DNA of 64,000 nt from Yponomeuta sedellus. Its lineage: Eukaryota > Arthropoda > Insecta > Lepidoptera > Yponomeutidae. Shown piece after piece: positions 44,067-54,895 of the stretch (the stretch's first letter is position 1; every line of letters starts with the position of its first letter). The position numbers and the translations under genes are program-made. Location of the stretch: contig OW203722.1 in assembly GCA_934045075.1 (NCBI GenBank), positions 21,118,986 through 21,182,985 of the forward strand, in the 5' to 3' direction. The notes below the pieces were generated by a model. It was given only the letters and a program-made list of their open reading frames with translations. It was not told the origin of the DNA and made no database searches.

Positions 44067-44929
44067 AGTGATAGGAAAATGTATTAGTTTATTTAGTATA
44101 ATTGTAAATAAATAACTTGAAGTGATGTAGAAAGTACATTTGTTGTCTCTTTTATTATTTTTGTCTTGTGAAATAATAATTTTAACTTGTGTTTGTATGA
44201 AAACATAATATATACACATCATGTAACACCGAAATAGATACTGGCAAATAAGTGTTACCGGAGGGAGTGGCGCTGTTTGCCGAAACACAGGCTCTTGCTT
44301 AGTTGGGCAACAGAGGTCTTTATGACGAATTGTCTAGTAACTATAATTTTTCATGTGAATAATTTAAGCAATATGTATTATAAATTAAAAAAATATGATA
44401 TGATAAATATGATATGATATAGCTACAGGAATGTAAATTCTTTTTGTTAAAATAAATACTATACCGAAAAAAAGTAGCAATCAATTCGCGTGCCCTTGAA
44501 CCCAATAAAACTCCATGCATTTAATATAGTGACCCACTTTTCCTTGTCGATTCGGATATGATAAAGTGGCGAAGCTAGGTGCGGGCAGGGCGCGACACGT
44601 TTCTTTGTCACATGAAGTCATTGGTGTCATCAATCTGATTTATACCCACTTATGAAAAGATTTACGTAACCTATTCCTCGGGTTGGGCCCGAGATTTATT
44701 AAGCGGATAGTGCAGTTTATTTTACTAACGCCAGGGACTCGATACCTTGTGGAAAGTGTGGCTAATTCGAATTCATTGGTGGTTTCGGCTCTGCCGTTAG
44801 AGAGAGAGCGGTGGTTGCTCTGAATGGAATTGGGTTGAGTGGTAGAAAATGCAATTAACATTTAGTCCAACTGTTGTACAGTTGTATCTTCTGTGCAATA
44901 AAGATTTAATTATAATAATAACGCTGGAA
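44067..44929. other. AT-rich to low-copy stretch
   Basis: 44480-44800 has more balanced composition ('gggttgggcccgagattta'). No gene recognised. Confidence 0.3.
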
Positions 44930-45165
44930 TGACGTACGAAATGTCGTAGGTTCGAATACCGGCATTTACTGATTTCTGTGTTGAGAATATTCTTCAAATT
45001 TGTGGTACTAATTATAGTATATGTAAAGGCAAACATCGGGAGGAAACCAGAGTACCAGATATGTGTTTACATACTTCGGCGTTTGAAATTGCCAATCGTG
45101 TACGATAGATTGCGTGGTGAGTAAGTTCATACTTTTTTCTCTCTGCGAGAAGGCCTGAGCCCTAT
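44930..45165 (+). mobile_element. tRNA-SINE1, decayed
   Basis: Box B 'aggttcgaataccgg', then 'gtaaaggcaaacatcgggag' and 'ctgcgagaaggcctgagccc', in the order of the family. Confidence 0.6.
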
Positions 45166-45284
45166 AGTTCAACGTATATAAGCTGCTTCATTTTTAGAGA
45201 TAAAAATGTCTGTTTCATAAAAGTACATGGCTTGTAAAGACAAATCGATGGAAAGTGCAAAAATGATCAACCGAAATTTTAACA

Positions 45285-45591
45285 CACTGCGCGTTCAGTG
45301 CATGGATGGGTGCACCGTCTATGACTAACGCTAGTGGCATTTTTCCGAGCGATTCCGTGCTTAGCAAGACACGTAAGCAATTGGTGCCGGCTGTCGTCGA
45401 TAGTTGGCAAGCCATTGTTAAACCAAGTCAGAAGCCTTAGGGCGGCTTGAAAACTTCTGACAGTAAGACCAACCTCTAGTCTTGCTAGGCTTCACCAATC
45501 CGGACTTGGCCTCCGTGGTGCAGTATGGCCTATACCTTCCTCCGGGAAGAGACCCGTGCTCCTCGGTGGGGACATAATGGGTTTATGATGA
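45285..45591 (+). mobile_element. 5S-SINE, divergent subfamily
   Basis: Head starts inside the 5S region ('tgcgcgttcagtgcatggat'), like the 5289 copy. Ends 'ggggacataatgggtttatg'. Confidence 0.75.
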
Positions 45592-45659
45592 GAAATAGAG
45601 CTTAAATGTTAACATATTGTAAGTCGAATTTTCAGAATAAACTATAAAATGTAGTGTTT

Positions 45660-45980
45660 TGTGCTTCGCAAGGCGCACTAAGCCATTGGTGCCGGCTGCC
45701 ATGTAATGGCAGTCGTAAAACCTTGTCAGATGCCTTACGAGTAGCTTGATAACTTATATACTGCTACTGTCTTATAATCCTCCACCAACCCGGATTTGGC
45801 CCCCATGGTGGAGTATGGCCTTCTCTGTTTATGGTATTTTCATTTACAAATAAGACAGTAGCATGCTTATGAGTTTCTTGATAACTTCTGACAAGGCATC
45901 TGACAAGGTTTTGTTAATCATCGTGCGGCGCGGGAAGCGACCCGTGCTCCAGCTGTGGGGATATACCAAGGGTTGATAGC
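45660..45980 (+). mobile_element. 5S-SINE, rearranged
   Basis: Body segments 'ttggtgccggctgccatgta' and 'ttggcccccatggtggagta' are followed by unrelated sequence and then by the terminal 'tggggatataccaagggttg'. An internal piece was lost or replaced. Confidence 0.65.
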
Positions 45981-46450
45981 ATTGTAGTTTGATGTAACAA
46001 TTCTGCGAAATTTTTATTGATAAATTGTGCGAAACTCGACGTAAGCCTTACTAACGATACGTGTAGAACGGTGACCGAAATGCACATGAAATGATCACGC
46101 GCCGTATCACAATGACATATAAATTTTCGACAAGTTTATCAATAACAATTCGATTGTAAATCAGCCGTAAAATTTAACGTTTCAGTCCGCTTGGCGGAGC
46201 AATTACGTAACGCGGCCGGCGGGCTTAAAATAATAATGAAGGTATATCATTAGGCTTTTTCTGTGTCGTATTGTAATAAATTTCGGCCATTAGGTATCCT
46301 TTGTCACAATTTCGTGACACGAAGCTTAATAATTGATAAGCGACCTCGACGAATGTACGAGGTAATTTGTATTTTTGTCCACTCAGCTACTGTATGGCTG
46401 TTGAAAGACTTGTGTTTAGTACGGATGTTCTAAGTATATATATTTTTTAT
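45981..46450. other. Low-copy stretch
   Basis: Balanced composition with 'tgtcacaatttcgtgacacg', a short palindrome. May be conserved non-coding DNA; not demonstrated. Confidence 0.25.
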
Positions 46451-46454
46451 GAAG

Positions 46455-46700
46455 CATATAGAGGTTTTAATGCAGGGCACAGACCTTCTCTTATGGGCTT
46501 AATTACCACGCGTGCCCAAAGCAAAGTGGAATTTTCAAGGGCCAAGGTACGTGAGATAGGTAAGCTATATTATGTAGTCCAGCAGTGGACTACATAATAT
46601 AGCCTGAAGAAGAAGAAGAAGAAGAGGTACGTGAAAACGTCAGATGATCAGATTTCCTCACGATATTTATCTTTATAGTTATCGAGGTATTGCTATTTGA
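46455..46700 (-). mobile_element. tRNA-SINE1 split by LINE end
   Basis: 'aattaccacgcgtgcccaaa' upstream and 'agatttcctcacgatattta' downstream belong to one SINE. A LINE 3' end with (GAA)n sits between them, flanked by 'aggtacgtga' (about 46544 and 46626). Confidence 0.7.
46564..46603. repeat. 18-bp perfect hairpin
   Basis: Arms 46564-46581 and 46586-46603 ('gctatattatgtagtcca' and reverse complement) with loop GCAG; the centre is the LINE terminus 'ccagcagtgg'. Confidence 0.9.
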
Positions 46701-47055
46701 TATTGCTACAACATCACAAATTATGTTTTCGTATATATTTTCCGTGATAAATAGTAGCTTTATGTCCTCTTTAAGACAGTTATCTAATTCTGTGCCAAAT
46801 TTCATCCAGATCCTCTCCGCCCTTTTGACGTGACTGAGAAGCAAACATTCTTCCATCCAAACTTTTAAGAGTAACAAAAAACTTTATTAGTCAAGATGAC
46901 AAAAAAAATCACACAGTAGATACATAATGAAATAAATAAACAGCAGAGCATATTTTTGCAAATACGCGTAATTATTGATTTGTAACTCCGTGGATGTATT
47001 TTGGAAGAGTCCGAATAGATTTCTCTCTGATTCAAAGAGATTCGATCGATCGATA
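46701..47055. other. AT-rich stretch, nothing recognised
   Basis: No supportable feature. Confidence 0.35.
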
Positions 47056-47163
47056 TCAACCCTTGTATATTCTGTTGGGGCACGGGTCTCTTCCTGCATC
47101 GCAGTAAGGTTAGGCCATACGCTACCACGGGGGCCAAGTCTGGGTTGGTGGATGATTGTAAGA
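47056..47163 (-). mobile_element. 5S-SINE 3' part
   Basis: 'tcaacccttgtatattctgt' to 'gggttggtggatgattgtaa' in reverse. Confidence 0.75.
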
Positions 47164-47174
47164 CATTAATAGAG

Positions 47175-47420
47175 ATTAAATACCTGAAACTCGGACAAAG
47201 ACATTGGCCTTTGCAGCTACGTAATGAGATGATTTATATAGCGTCCAGTGGCATCTACACTAACACTAGATTGATGAAGGGACCTCTCGGATGCTGTAGT
47301 ACCTGGGACATAATTTTAGATGGTGTAGCCTTGCCCAGTACCTTTACCATCCTGACAACTTAGTCAGCCTAGCCCACAGGACAGACTAGTCAATGCGTGC
47401 GGTGTCCACCAAGCGCGGGT
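47175..47420 (-). mobile_element. Lep3 repeat
   Basis: Reverse of 2443-2660, including 'agcctagcccacaggacaga' and 'cgtccagtggcat'. Confidence 0.65.
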
Positions 47421-47439
47421 TTTTTCGAGACGTTTTTCT

Positions 47440-47592
47440 TTATTGTTGGCGTGTGGTATTGCGACTACGAATTCGTAAGCGTCCGTTACTTTTAAAATAA
47501 ACAAAGTCATTGGTGCATGCCCGCACTGGGGATCGAACCTGGTTATCTCGCTTGCGAGTCCATTGTTCTACCCACTGAGCTGCCAACGCTTC
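47440..47592 (-). mobile_element. tRNA-SINE1, head part
   Basis: Head at about 47515-47590 with box B 'ggttcgatccccag' in reverse. Confidence 0.7.
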
Positions 47593-47934
47593 TGGACATA
47601 GAAAGTTGTCAAAAATAGGCCAGTCTCAGCACGTTACCAGGCAGGGCCTGGTAAACAATTTCTCTAACCTCAAAATAAAGAGCTATTTTATTTAATTGAT
47701 GCTAGGTTTTCCATGAAATCCGATAGAGATCACGAACATAACTTTCCTTTTTACAGCGACTATAAACTACAGTTACGAGCGGTGATTAAATTGTATTCTC
47801 AGTGTTAAAATAATGCCTAACAAATTAATATTTTTGTTCGTGATTACATGGAATTAAATAAATAAATGATATTGTTTATTTATTATATATATTTATCTTT
47901 ATCATGTAGGCAAGAAATAAGATCAGATTTTTAT

Positions 47935-48145
47935 TTGAAATTCAACTCTTAAGGGGGCAAAAAGGCCTGCCAAAATTTTGTATGGGAGGTATAAAGAATG
48001 TTATCTAATTTTCTTGAAACATAAAATAAATAATCTTTAACACAATTGATTGTACACGTGTTTTTCGATTTTTTTTAAATTTAACCCCTAAAGGAGTGAA
48101 CGGGGTTGTCCACGCGGACTGAGTCCCGGGCAAAAGCTAGTTGTA
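47935..48145 (+). mobile_element. Old repeat ending 'gggcaaaagctagt'
   Basis: Contains 'ccacgcggactgagtcccgg' and 'gcaaaagctagt', a motif I know to be widespread in lepidopteran genomes. A reverse fragment lies at about 57352-57420. Confidence 0.55.
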
Positions 48146-48201
48146 AATAATAAACGTTAGTTTCGTATACGTAGCTAAGTTTACTAACATAGTTCTAAGT
48201 T

Positions 48202-48389
48202 ATACTATTTTTATTTTTAATGCACTAACTCGTGCTAAGGACAAATTTCAAAACCTATTTAGAGGCTAAAAATTTCACCCATGCCGGGATTCGAACCCGC
48301 AACCTCAGGCTATCTGGCACGGATAGCCAGAGGTTGCGGGTTCGAATTCCGGCATGGGTGAATTTTTTAGCCTCTAAATAGGTTTTTAA
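48202..48389. mobile_element. tL mini fold-back
   Basis: Two opposing tL ends with half-cores and little between. 13-bp duplication 'atagttctaagtt' at 48189-48201 and 48390-48402. Confidence 0.88.
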
Positions 48390-48444
48390 ATAGTTCTAAG
48401 TTGTTCCGTTTATAATAATATATGCATTTATTATATTATATTAA

Positions 48445-48545
48445 GGTTTGCTGGAAGAAATCTCTTACAGAGATAAGCTCGCCTATGTACATCTTATTTC
48501 TTATGTAATGTCCTATTTAATGTTTCGTGTGCAATGAAGTATAAT
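48445..48545 (+). mobile_element. SINE/LINE tail fragment
   Basis: 'gctggaagaaatctcttaca' to 'atgtttcgtgtgcaatgaa', shared with 42735 and 59998. Confidence 0.6.
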
Positions 48546-48685
48546 TAATAATAAAAAATATATCACTGTAATAATATGTCTGAAATAATAATAAATTATT
48601 ATTATTTTACATGTATTGAAACTGGTGTGAGTCAGGAAAGACCGTTCCGATCGGAATTAGTGAAACTCATCTAAAGTGGAGTGAC

Positions 48686-49037
48686 GCGCTCGTGGCCTAG
48701 TTGAACAGAGTGATTGGACTCAATCACTTGAGTTTCAGGTGCAGGATGGGTAACCGTCCCGAGACTACCGTTAGTAGCATTTTTCCAAGCGATTCCATGC
48801 TTCGCAAGGCATGTTGGTGCCGGCTGCCATTTAATGGGAGTCGTTAAGCCATGTCAGAGGCCTTATAGGCGACTTGATAAGAGTAACTTCTGACAGTAAG
48901 GCGCGCCACTGTCTTACAATCCTCTACCAACTCGGACTTGGCCTCCGTGGTGGATTATGGCCTATCCTTACTGCGATGTAGGAAGAGACCCGTGCCCCAG
49001 CAGTGGGATCTGCTGTAAATACAAGGGTTAACATCGA
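48686..49037 (+). mobile_element. 5S-SINE, near full length
   Basis: Head lacks part of box A ('cacttgagtttcaggtgcag' is a deletion of the 'aagcaacaacagg' block). 3' end 'aatacaagggttaacatcg'. Confidence 0.8.
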
Positions 49038-49109
49038 TCTGGAGTGGCAAAACCCGAGCCGATGTCACAATAATTTTGTCACAACAATTTTAACTCCAAT
49101 ATCATTATC

Positions 49110-49260
49110 TTAATTAGCCGAAGTCAACTCACTGCTGGACTTAGGCCTCTTCCAAGACACCTCAATGAGCCCGATCTTCGGCTATTTCTTTCCAGTTCCT
49201 GCCCGCCGCTTTGCGAATTACTTCACTCCACCAGGGAGCTAATTCTCACTTCATTACCAA
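49110..49260 (-). mobile_element. LINE 3' end
   Basis: 'ctcactgctggacttaggcc' in reverse orientation. Confidence 0.45.
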
Positions 49261-49537
49261 ATAATTCGTATGCGCCTCTAAGACGCATCAAATCAATTTA
49301 TTTCAACGTAAAGGATTTTATGCCACACCTGGCAATAAAGTGGCTTTTTCCGCACGCGGCGCGTACGGAAAAAGCCGCTTTCTGGCCAAGTGTAGACATA
49401 AAAAGATGTACACAACACGGGAGGTAATAAAGAAAGCTCTCGATCGCATATTTACGTCCCTCGCTTGCAGCTCGGGCCGCTAACTTCTGCGATCTCGGCC
49501 TTCCTTTGTTACCACCCTAGTTGTGTAATGTTCTATT

Positions 49538-50104
49538 TTAATACAGTTGCTCAAAAAGTGTCGTATTACAGGGACGTATAGCGTGCGGGAAGTGGGCTAT
49601 TACACACTCGTGCTTCTTTTTTACCTTTCCAGCACCCGTGCGTTTTCTTTTCCAACTGTCAAAATAATGTCTATTAAAAAGAAAAACCAACCATGAAGTT
49701 TTTACTAAAAAAAATCACACTAGTTTTTATGAGCTACTAATTTGTTTCGATATCAGATTTAATTATTTGATTGAATGAGTTAAGTTAGGTTTCATTTCAT
49801 CTCATTAAATTTCATTTTCATTTTCATTTGATATCAATAAAAAAAATCTCCTGAAGACTTGGCTATATACGCATAGTTCCCTTTGCCTACTAGAATGGGT
49901 GAAGAAAAAAAATCTCTGCTTATATTTTTTTACGGTTGGCGCCATTTTCCAAATATTTTTTCTTTATTAAATTGCTTATTTTTTCGCCACTGTATTAAAA
50001 AAAGTCGTTCAGTACACGTGCGGAACCTTCATTGCAACTTGTTCCGACTTGTTCCGACGACATTTGTCGGAACTCTTTGCAATGACAACCTTTCCGCACT
50101 TGTA
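49538..50104 (+). mobile_element. Element T, copy 2
   Basis: From 'taatacagttgctcaaaaag' to 'cctttccgcacttgta'. Third, shorter relative at 61674-62124. AT-rich with a small 'ttccgac' repeat; non-coding. Confidence 0.75.
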
Positions 50105-50750
50105 ATTAATTTATATACTCTACATTCTGTTACTGTTGCTGAATGTCAATGTAAAATGTAAGCCACTGCCTTCGGGCCGTATTGTAGTGGGGAAAAAGGC
50201 AGCGGGAATAAAACTCCACTCTGACCATCTGTTCTCAAGTCACTTTAAACAAAACATATCAGTTGCCGCCAAGACATCCTTGGTGGTCACCTATACGTAT
50301 ACCTAATAAGATTTCGTGATTGTCATTAATAACTTTAAATGCCAAAAAGCAAGGTAAACATAAGTGCTGTGTTTGACTTGAATTCTACATAAAAAGTCGA
50401 ACGACACCAATTGTGATTATGATTACGACATTATGACACCTCAAAGCTAGCGAAATTTACTAGCAAATATGCGCACACAACTTTGTGAGAATACCTGAAA
50501 TTGATTTTATGCCACAAATCTCAAATCCTTTGAATAGTTCGCATCGTCTCCGAGAATTGTCTCCCTGGGCTTAGATCCGCCTAATGCATTATGGTACAAT
50601 GACAGTTGTATGGACATGTACGATTAAATTTCTTTGCTGCTTAAAGTCTGCACATACATCGAACCTTCTAAGCGTCAATGGTATGAAAAAACACCCCACG
50701 TGACCTAACCATGAATCTATCATTGTACTATTAATGCAATAAAAAATCGG
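50105..50750. other. AT-rich stretch, nothing recognised
   Basis: No supportable feature. Confidence 0.35.
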
Positions 50751-50754
50751 AGCT

Positions 50755-50875
50755 CTGGTCCCAGGTCGTCCTACTCCACGTCTGCCGATACGCGGTCCCC
50801 ACTCTAGAACCAATCTACCCCAACGGTTATCGATCCTGCGGCACATATGATTTGAGCAATGCCAATTCAGTTTTT
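50755..50875 (-). pseudogene. LINE ORF2 C-terminus (RTE-like)
   Basis: Minus-strand codons RIDNRWGRLVLEWGPRIGRR then GVGRPGTRAP match the pattern seen at 14318-14470. Short relic. Confidence 0.55.
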
Positions 50876-51609
50876 GATTGTCTAAGTTTGCATTTTACCG
50901 TATGCAAGTTAACACCGGTTGATTAAAAGATAAAAACTTTTATCGCGATGACATGCTGCAGGTTACGTACATTTGTAACGTTATCGCAGCAATTGCCTCC
51001 TCAGCGGCGATGGCTGAAGCCATGGCTAACCAAACTCAGCTATTGCGGCAATTGCTAAACAACCTTTTTTTTTACCCAGAAGGAAACCGACGGGGAAGAA
51101 GCAAATACTTCTATTTCACACAGACCTAACTTTACAGGAGGAGGAAAAAACTGAATAATATTTTTGTTTATAATTTTAGCGCGACCTCATGTTCTGAAGG
51201 TTGTTTTATTATTTCAATTGCCTTTTTTTGAACTAATGTTAATTTAGTAGACCTAGAGGATCCAAAGTTAGTGTAAGATAGAAGCTATTGATTTCTGTGT
51301 TATGTTGAAAGTTTTGACGTTAGACGGTATTTCCACTTGTAAATATTTCTTCTAATTCCTATTAATTGCTTTATTTCTCTTTGTAAACTATTCTCTGTAG
51401 CATCAGAAAACTATTAATAATTTAGAAAAAAACAACAAGTGCTGAATAACATAAATTATACATAATTTTGTAAGATAGGAGGTATTGCTTCAAACGAATT
51501 TCAAATTGAGTTCAAGTTAGGAGATATTATAAAGGAATGGGGCAAGATTTAGTAAAATTTTAACTGTTAACTATATAAAACATGCAATAAATTAACAAAA
51601 TATTCATAT

Positions 51610-51615
51610 TTTATT
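51610..51615 (-). terminator. AATAAA signal downstream of the TIR-element gene
   Basis: Minus-strand AATAAA about 220 nt after the stop codon, in AT-rich sequence. Such hexamers are common by chance here. Confidence 0.3.
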
Positions 51616-51835
51616 AAGAAAATAATGAAATTATTAAAATAAAACTATTTTTTTGCATTTACCAATTCTTAATGCAACATAATAAAGTAGGTACAACCTA
51701 ATTAGGTTGGTTTCAAAAAATTTACTATAAAGTAAGATTAACAAAAACAAATTCTAAGTAAATAATTAACTGAAATCAATAATAAGAATCATCATTATGA
51801 ACTTATTATAAACAAACTACTCGTGTGGTAAATTA

Positions 51836-52542
51836 TCATAATAAGGATGACAGTCTTTTGGTAAATGATTTTAGATTACCAGATACTTTCTTTATCTTTC
51901 TGGTAACAGCAGCCGGAGCAGAAAGAGTTTTTTGTACTGATACCGTTTGTTGTCCTAAAATTAATAAAATAATATTGAACAAGTTCTATAACAGTTATAA
52001 TTAGTAGGTATTGTGTGAAATAATTGTATTTTATTTTTCATTTATTAGGTTACTATGTAGGTACTACAAGTATAGGCATCCAGTGATTAATAAACGTCAA
52101 ATTATTGTTGAATAATAGACGATAGACTTACGTTTAGGATAAGTAGGTCCTGTATCATCATTTTTAAAAAGTTTTATCTTTACTAATTCCAATGGTTTTC
52201 CTAAAAGCAAAATTTTGAACAGAGTTATTCAATATGAAATGTATAAAAATAATACATTAAGGTATGATAAAACACACAACGTACGTTTTGAACCAGGGGT
52301 GATAGCATGTGAATTTGAAGGTTTTGGTGATGCTGATTCTGTTTGTTTTTCTGAAAAATATAAACGGGAAATCAAGCTTACAATACAAAATAATGGTAGG
52401 AATATATCGGCTAGCTAGTGCATTGAAAAACACTATTTCTTAATGACTTGCGGTCTGAATTAACAGCAATGACATCTTGGTTTAATAATCCAAGGATTTT
52501 CTTCCCCCGTACGCCTCGGTATAATTCAGTATTTTTAGACAT
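51836..52542 (-). CDS. Predicted spliced gene inside TIR element; product unknown
   Basis: Coding exons on the minus strand: 52542-52452, 52350-52285, 52200-52132 and 51954-51836 (stop TGA). Splice sites are gtacgt/ag and gtaagt/ag for the last two introns (84 and 177 nt). The first uses either a GC donor (gcaagt at 52451) or a weak GT donor at 52433. All junctions are phase 1, and the two internal exons are 66 and 69 nt. The start has A at -3. The product is about 114 residues (120 with the GT donor), about 20% Lys/Arg against 6% acidic. It starts MSKNTELYRGVRGKKILGLL and ends KSFTKRLSSLL. It shows no membrane segment, signal peptide or known domain. A small DNA- or RNA-binding protein is a guess from charge only. 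It could be a remnant of a transposase gene, a captured host gene or a chance frame; the consistent splice phases argue against chance. Confidence 0.6.
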
Positions 52543-52744
52543 TTTAACTGAAAAAGACATAATTGTGAGATATTTATTTAACCGTTGCAGCTATTTATCG
52601 CATACGTATAATAAAATAATGAGTCTAAAATGTTATTGTCGTCTAGGGTTTCCTCTAGTAAAATCTCCTAACTTCATTTTTACAAACAATGCCAACATTG
52701 CTGATCGTTTTCACAAATATTCAATTAAATATTGCAAAACTTAC

Positions 52745-52790
52745 CTGAATAATTAAGAATCCAACACTAACTGATCACTATTTTATATTT
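52745..52790 (-). promoter_or_regulatory. Possible 5' exon and promoter of the TIR-element gene
   Basis: A perfect donor 'cag|gtaagt' on the minus strand ends at 52745, with an acceptor 'ctttttcag' at 52548-52556 just before the ATG, implying a 197-nt intron in the 5' UTR. 'tataaaat' (minus, about 52780-52787) and an initiator-like 'tcagtta' (about 52768-52774) lie close upstream; which one sets the start is unclear. Confidence 0.4.
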
Positions 52791-53569
52791 TTCACAATTT
52801 TCTTCACGAAAAGCACGTTAAAACTCGCACTATTTGGGTTTGTAGCATGTGCGTTCGAAGAAACTGAGCGAGGCTAACGCCATCTATATTGGCGAAGTAG
52901 GACTTCCTTTCATTGTGCGGATCCTTGTCGGCAGTCGCGCGAGTGCTGCGCTCGAGTAAACACGCTTCATGGCGAAAATAGGAGCTATTATCAGAAAAAA
53001 ACACGCGCGAACGAGATAGGAGTAATTTATTTTCATAGAAAGGAGATATTTTCATTAAAATTATTACGACATATTAAAGCTTTATTTTAAGAGCTATTTC
53101 TATACATTAAAAATCTCCCTAAAACTGGGAAATATAGATAGAAGATCTTTCCAGCTAACGTTAAATTTAATTTTGCATCCAACTACGTCTAAAAGTCAAT
53201 TTGCCCAAAAATGTAAGATAGAAGTATTTGCTTCTTCCCCGTCGAAACCTATTACGGGTACCACCGGCTCGGGGGAGCGCGGTGGTTACGTCGGACTCCC
53301 CGCCCTGAAAAGGGCGGTATACCGACTAAACCTCCTGGGGTGTTCCTCCGCACTCGCAAGGGACGGGGCCGCGGGAACGCTTTAGCACACTACCGCGACC
53401 CCGTCTGCGGGCGCCCTTGCGGGCACTCCTTCGGGGAGGAAGTGTTGCCTCTCCCCTACTCCGCTGAAGGCACTCTGGAACACGCAGAGCGCCTTCCAGC
53501 ATGGGACCTCTCAATCGAGCGGTGGGCCCCCCGACCCACCGCCCGAAGGCCCCCAATTGCTAACCAACC

Positions 53570-54160
53570 TATGCCAACCTCAGCGCCTAAAATCGCAAAC
53601 CGCAATGGGCACGAGTGGCGATCATGCCCATACAGACTCTCCGAGAAAAGGGCGCTGCCCTGTAGAGGGGAGTATATACGCTGCATGACTATGCTACTTC
53701 AAGGGCAGGATAGTCAAATTTTGTGACATGATCGACAACAAAACTCGCCGTACAACGATGGATACGATAACATTGATTGGTTTTTAATTGCACCAAATTA
53801 GGTAGCTACTCACGGCGAGGTGCAAACGATCAAACTATTCACTGCTCGGTGATCGTTTAAACATAGTTTGGGCGGTGATTTCCTGAATATTCCGTGGAAA
53901 TTAGTTTGTAGGTAAATTGGAAACTTAATTCAAGTAGGCCGGGAAAGTGAAAGCCGCTGTGTTTTGCATGGCAGTCTGCCTACGCCGTAAATTATAACGG
54001 TCTTATTAATAGGTAAATCGGAAATTAATAGGTAAATCGGAAATCAATAATTTATTTCATTGTTAAGAATTTACATAATGTTTTTTGAATATCAATCTTT
54101 TGTTAGCTGCCGTGTTTGCAGTGGAGAAAAAAGCAGCTTGTAGATAACTCCTTTGCATCA
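53570..54160. other. Mostly unassigned
   Basis: No gene. A tandem 'aataggtaaatcggaaat' occurs around 54010-54043. Confidence 0.35.
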
Positions 54161-54164
54161 CATT

Positions 54165-54240
54165 ACTTAGATTTAAGAAATCATGGTTGCATTCTTTTTC
54201 TGGTTGTGCAATAAAGTGTTCTCTATCTATCAGTCTATTG
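54165..54240 (+). mobile_element. SINE/LINE tail fragment
   Basis: 'tttaagaaatcatggttgca' and 'caataaagtgttctctatct' resemble 16750-16830. Confidence 0.45.
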
Positions 54241-54604
54241 TGACCATCTTTTCTCAAGTCATCTTAAGCCTTCTACATCAGTTGTCATCAATAACTTGAA
54301 ATATCAAAGCATTGTCTTACAAAAGAAGAAAGAATATAACTTTGGTTGAGTACAACGTTGGTACAAGGGCACAAATACACATTTTTAAATTTAACAGGAG
54401 AGCCATTTTTAAGTTTTCATTTAATTCAATGTCTTATACGGCTTAGTATTGCTTCGAAGTGTTTGTTCCTTGCAGAAAATACAACTCACATATTTGTAAA
54501 TACTGCTATCTACTTTACAGTCGTAATTTTTTTTTACAATTTTCGTAAGTTGTGTCCTTGTACCAGGTTGTGAAGTAAGAGTAAAAGTAAGTGAAGTGTA
54601 AAAC
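54241..54604. other. AT-rich stretch, nothing recognised
   Basis: No supportable feature. Confidence 0.35.
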
Positions 54605-54850
54605 GTTTTATTATAAAACTGGAACAACTTCAACTCTGCGTATTATTCATAATGAGTCTTATTTATAATGTAAGCAGAAAACTTGATAAAACACAGAATA
54701 AGTTGGTAAAGGACATATTATGTAGGCGGGTCTGGTCGAAATGTAAAGTAGTAATGCCAAAAAGTCAAGGAAATCTCAAGAATGGGTGACGCCATTAAAT
54801 AAATATATTAAAAAAAATTGTTTAAAGAGGTTTCCAGCGTTACAAGGTTA
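54605..54850 (+). mobile_element. Dispersed repeat shared with 19130-19385
   Basis: See the partner copy; 'ggtctggtcgaaatgtaaag' is the clearest segment. Confidence 0.5.
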
Positions 54851-54895
54851 AGTACTGCCGCCAGACACACGAACATCACTCGTTCACGAGCATAA

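Larger units (their letters stand above)
51089..53243 (-). mobile_element. DNA element with 26-bp TIRs and a spliced gene
   Basis: Exact 26-bp inverted repeats at 51089-51114 ('gacggggaagaagcaaatac' onward) and 53218-53243. A 6-bp duplication of LINE sequence, 'gaaacc', lies at 51083-51088 and 53244-53249, and removing the element restores the LINE. The motif 'gtaagatag(a/g)ag' of the right end recurs inside the left third (51273, 51470). The interior holds an apparent five-exon minus-strand gene. No DDE transposase was recognised, so the element may be non-autonomous or of an unrecognised type. Confidence 0.85.
51065..53553 (-). mobile_element. 5'-truncated LINE, split by TIR element
   Basis: The LINE occupies 51065-51088 and 53244-53553. 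It has a poly-T (minus-strand poly-A) at 51065-51073 and the end 'acccagaaggaaacc', matching the 8001-8544 LINE in reverse. A 16-bp duplication 'caattgctaaacaacc' (51049-51064) / 'caattgctaaccaacc' (53554-53569) fixes its limits. Its 5' part encodes no recognised protein. Confidence 0.88.

Noticed and set aside
52215..52756. Plus-strand open frames inside the TIR element (67 and 102 codons)
   Set aside because: They lie antisense to the minus-strand exons, have no recognised motif, and have no splice or promoter support, whereas the minus strand shows consistent splice phases.
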